A DNA stretch of 64,000 nucleotides from Meishania sp964351985 (GTDB lineage: Bacteria; Bacteroidota; Bacteroidia; Flavobacteriales; Flavobacteriaceae). Where the stretch lies: NCBI GenBank assembly GCA_964351985.1, contig CAYGPR010000007.1, positions 1-64,000 on the forward strand, read 5' to 3'. Shown here piece after piece: positions 62,378-64,000 of this stretch. Position 1 is the stretch's first letter, and the number at the start of each line of letters is the position of its first letter. The notes beneath the pieces were generated by a model, which did no database searches, was not told the DNA's origin, and worked only from the letters and a program-made list of their open reading frames with translations. The position numbers and the translations under genes are program-made.

Positions 62378-63343
62378 ATGAGCTATTTAGAAGCAACGAA
62401 TGACCTGTACAAAGAAGCAGCCATTACTCCCGATGTCGGGTTATGCTGTACGACCAATCCGATTTGGCAGTTTCCGGGACTCTCGATTCCGAAAATTATG
62501 CAGGAAATGAACTATGGCTGCGGAAGCACGGTTTCGGCCCAAGACCTGGTTAACAATCCCAAAGTACTTTATGTAGGTGTTGGAGGAGGCATGGAACTCT
62601 TACAGTTCGCTTATTTTTCGCGTCAAAAAGGAGGCGTTACCGGGGTCGATGTGGTAGATGAAATGTTGGAAGCCTCCCGAAAGAATTTCAAGATTGCCGA
62701 AGACGAAAACGACTGGTTCAATAGTGAATTCGTTAAATTGGTCAAGGGTGATGCACTCCATCTTCCGGTCGAAGATGAAAGTATCGATGTGGCCGCTCAA
62801 AACTGTTTGTTCAATATTTTTAAGTTAGACGACCTCAGAAAGGCCGTGGCCGAAATGTACCGTGTGCTTAAGCCCCATGGCCGATTGGTGATGAGCGACC
62901 CCACCTGTGAACAGCCTATGAACGAGACGCTGCGTAATGACGATCGCTTACGGGCACTTTGTCTCAGTGGCAGCATCCCCATAAAAGACTATGTGAAGGT
63001 CTTGACCGATGCAGGTTTCGGAACTATAGAGATTCGCGCTCGAAAATCGTACCGTGTGCTATCACCGAACCACTACCCGACCGACGAGCTGATCTTTATA
63101 GAGTCCATCGAAATAGCGGCGATAAAAGATCCCATGCCTGCAGATGGCCCCTGTATCTTTACCGGAAAAACTGCTATTTATTATGGAGATGCCGAATATT
63201 TCGATGACCATATGGGTCATGTTCTAATGCAGAACCAACCCTTGGCAGTTTGCGATAAAACCGCCGTCGCTCTCGCAGATTCTAGTGAAGAAATTCATAT
63301 AAGCGAAAGTACCTGGCATTATAACGGTGGTGGATGTTGCTAA
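62378..63343 (+). CDS. arsM: Arsenosugar-biosynthesis arsenite methyltransferase ArsM
   Basis: 321 residues. The SAM-binding core is VLYVGVGGGMELLQFA (about 63-78) and GVDVVDEMLEASRKNF, with VKGDALHLPVEDESIDVAAQNC. Cysteines of the kind used to bind As(III) are present: Cys23-Cys24 (GLCCTTNP), Cys48, Cys143, Cys177 (SDPTCEQP) and Cys195, plus a terminal Cys320-Cys321 pair. It methylates arsenite to methylated arsenicals, which a radical-SAM enzyme (ArsS, not in the window) would join to adenosine. It is 116 bp after the phosphorylase gene. Confidence 0.93.
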   Translation: MSYLEATNDLYKEAAITPDVGLCCTTNPIWQFPGLSIPKIMQEMNYGCGSTVSAQDLVNNPKVLYVGVGGGMELLQFAYFSRQKGGVTGVDVVDEMLEASRKNFKIAEDENDWFNSEFVKLVKGDALHLPVEDESIDVAAQNCLFNIFKLDDLRKAVAEMYRVLKPHGRLVMSDPTCEQPMNETLRNDDRLRALCLSGSIPIKDYVKVLTDAGFGTIEIRARKSYRVLSPNHYPTDELIFIESIEIAAIKDPMPADGPCIFTGKTAIYYGDAEYFDDHMGHVLMQNQPLAVCDKTAVALADSSEEIHISESTWHYNGGGCC

Positions 63344-63353
63344 AATTAGTTGC

Positions 63354-64000
63354 ATGGATATAAGGCTTCCCCGAATAAGTATTATTATACCCGTTCTGAA
63401 CGAGGAAAAAGCCATTGGCAAAGTGCTAACATTCCTTAAAGACAATAGCGGTACCGACACGATCAAAGAAGTTTTAGTAGTTGATGGAGGTAGTTCAGAC
63501 GCAACCGTAGCTATTGCTCGCCGAATGGGGGCAGACGTCATTGAAACGTCGAAGGGTCGGGCAAAACAACTGAATCATGGGGCAATGGTGGCCCAAGGCG
63601 AAATACTTTACTTTCTTCATGTTGATACACTGCCGGCAAAAAGCTTTGACCAGTTGATTTGCAACGCCGTCCAAAATGGACATGAGGCAGGCTGTTTTCG
63701 CATGAAATTTGATAGTGAAAGTAAGTTCTTGGCCTTCTTTGCGTGGTTCACCAAGTTGAATTTCAAAGTATGTCGTGGCGGAGACCAATCACTGTTTATC
63801 ACGAAAAGACTATTCGAAAAAACAGGCGGTTTCAACGAAAGCTATATAATCTACGAGGATAATGAATTTACCAATAGGTTATATGGCTATGCAAATTTCA
63901 AGATCCTACCAAGACATGTCATCACCTCGGCCCGGAGATATAAAGAAAAAGGCGAAATCAAATTGCAATTTCATTTTGGAATGATTCACCTAAAAAACTA
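63354..64000 (+). CDS. TIGR04283-family glycosyltransferase (GT2), 3' end cut by window edge
   Basis: The frame opens at ATG 63354, 10 bp after arsM, and stays open for 215 codons to the window edge. The GT-A glycosyltransferase fold shows ISIIIPVLNEEKAIGKVL, VVDGGSSDATVAIARRMGA, SKGRAKQLNHGAM and LYFLHVDTLP (DxD-like). AGCFRMKFDSESKFLAF, CRGGDQSLFITKRLFEKTGG and TSARRYKEKGEIKLQFHF complete the TIGR04283 arsenosugar pattern. It probably transfers the arsenic-bearing ribosyl unit to an aglycone such as glycerol or lipid. Probably only a few residues are missing. Confidence 0.93.
   Translation, partial: MDIRLPRISIIIPVLNEEKAIGKVLTFLKDNSGTDTIKEVLVVDGGSSDATVAIARRMGADVIETSKGRAKQLNHGAMVAQGEILYFLHVDTLPAKSFDQLICNAVQNGHEAGCFRMKFDSESKFLAFFAWFTKLNFKVCRGGDQSLFITKRLFEKTGGFNESYIIYEDNEFTNRLYGYANFKILPRHVITSARRYKEKGEIKLQFHFGMIHLKN

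Noticed and set aside
1..64000. Prophage, IS element, integrase or toxin-antitoxin module
   Set aside because: No transposase, integrase, phage structural gene or recognisable toxin-antitoxin pair was seen in any frame.

Overview
The window comes from a chromosome of a marine-type member of the Flavobacteriaceae (Bacteroidota). This rests on several signs: a TonB receptor with a carboxypeptidase-like N-terminal domain, GYDIA-type GHMP kinase, HYC_CC_PP and DUF3347 proteins, many SpI and lipoprotein signals in otherwise flavobacterial proteins, promoters of the Bacteroidota type (TTTG, 19 nt, TATATTTG in front of tRNA-Phe), and intergenic repeats typical of the group. The DNA is moderately AT-rich and densely coded. 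I saw no prophage, transposase or CRISPR array.

Layout. 1-2070: end of groES and complete groEL with a shared terminator. 2088-17654: a leftward copper/silver handling cluster. It holds a HYC_CC_PP protein, CusA-type RND pump, TolC-type channel, DUF3347 lipoprotein, CopA P-type ATPase, CusB-type adaptor, TonB receptor, HMA-domain periplasmic protein, then an outer-membrane protein and a DUF3179 lipoprotein. The copA frame carries an in-frame TAA stop and a GC-rich palindromic repeat within its coding sequence. 17925-21586: an orphan lipoprotein, a GAF/fRMsr-type protein, a repeat-rich gap and purH. 21755-27414: the mreBCD-mrdA-rodA cell-shape operon. 27455-28267: a membrane-anchored nuclease.

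28426-33351: a tight nine-gene redox/repair operon: msrB, msrA, a cytosolic TlpA-like thioredoxin, a glutaredoxin-GNAT fusion, an 83-aa unknown, an AhpD-like protein, a highly divergent second MsrA, an alpha/beta hydrolase-OsmC fusion and a small zinc-ribbon protein. This is the best candidate in the window for a poorly described system. 33656-47926: an orphan lipoprotein, tail-specific protease, surE, lpxB, an NlpC/P60 lipoprotein, comEC, a peptide transporter plus DPP-IV-type peptidase pair, and HMG-CoA reductase with a GHMP kinase (mevalonate route).

47938-55684: a leftward envelope-biogenesis operon (coaX, an outer-membrane protein, a TPR protein, lptC, a small membrane protein, a CNNM/CBS protein, a PpiD-like foldase). 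55785-56285: tRNA-Phe with promoter and terminator, followed by a decayed GIY-YIG nuclease gene and an orphan coding fragment. 56293-60150: a phosphotransferase coupled to a lipoprotein ADP-ribosylglycohydrolase, and a GH32 fructanase lipoprotein. 60232-64000: an arsenosugar-biosynthesis cluster (rhodanese, TIGR04282 protein, purine nucleoside phosphorylase, ArsM, and a TIGR04283 glycosyltransferase cut by the window edge). Two metal or metalloid systems (Cu/Ag and As) thus flank housekeeping genes. All assignments were made by reading the sequence, without database searches.
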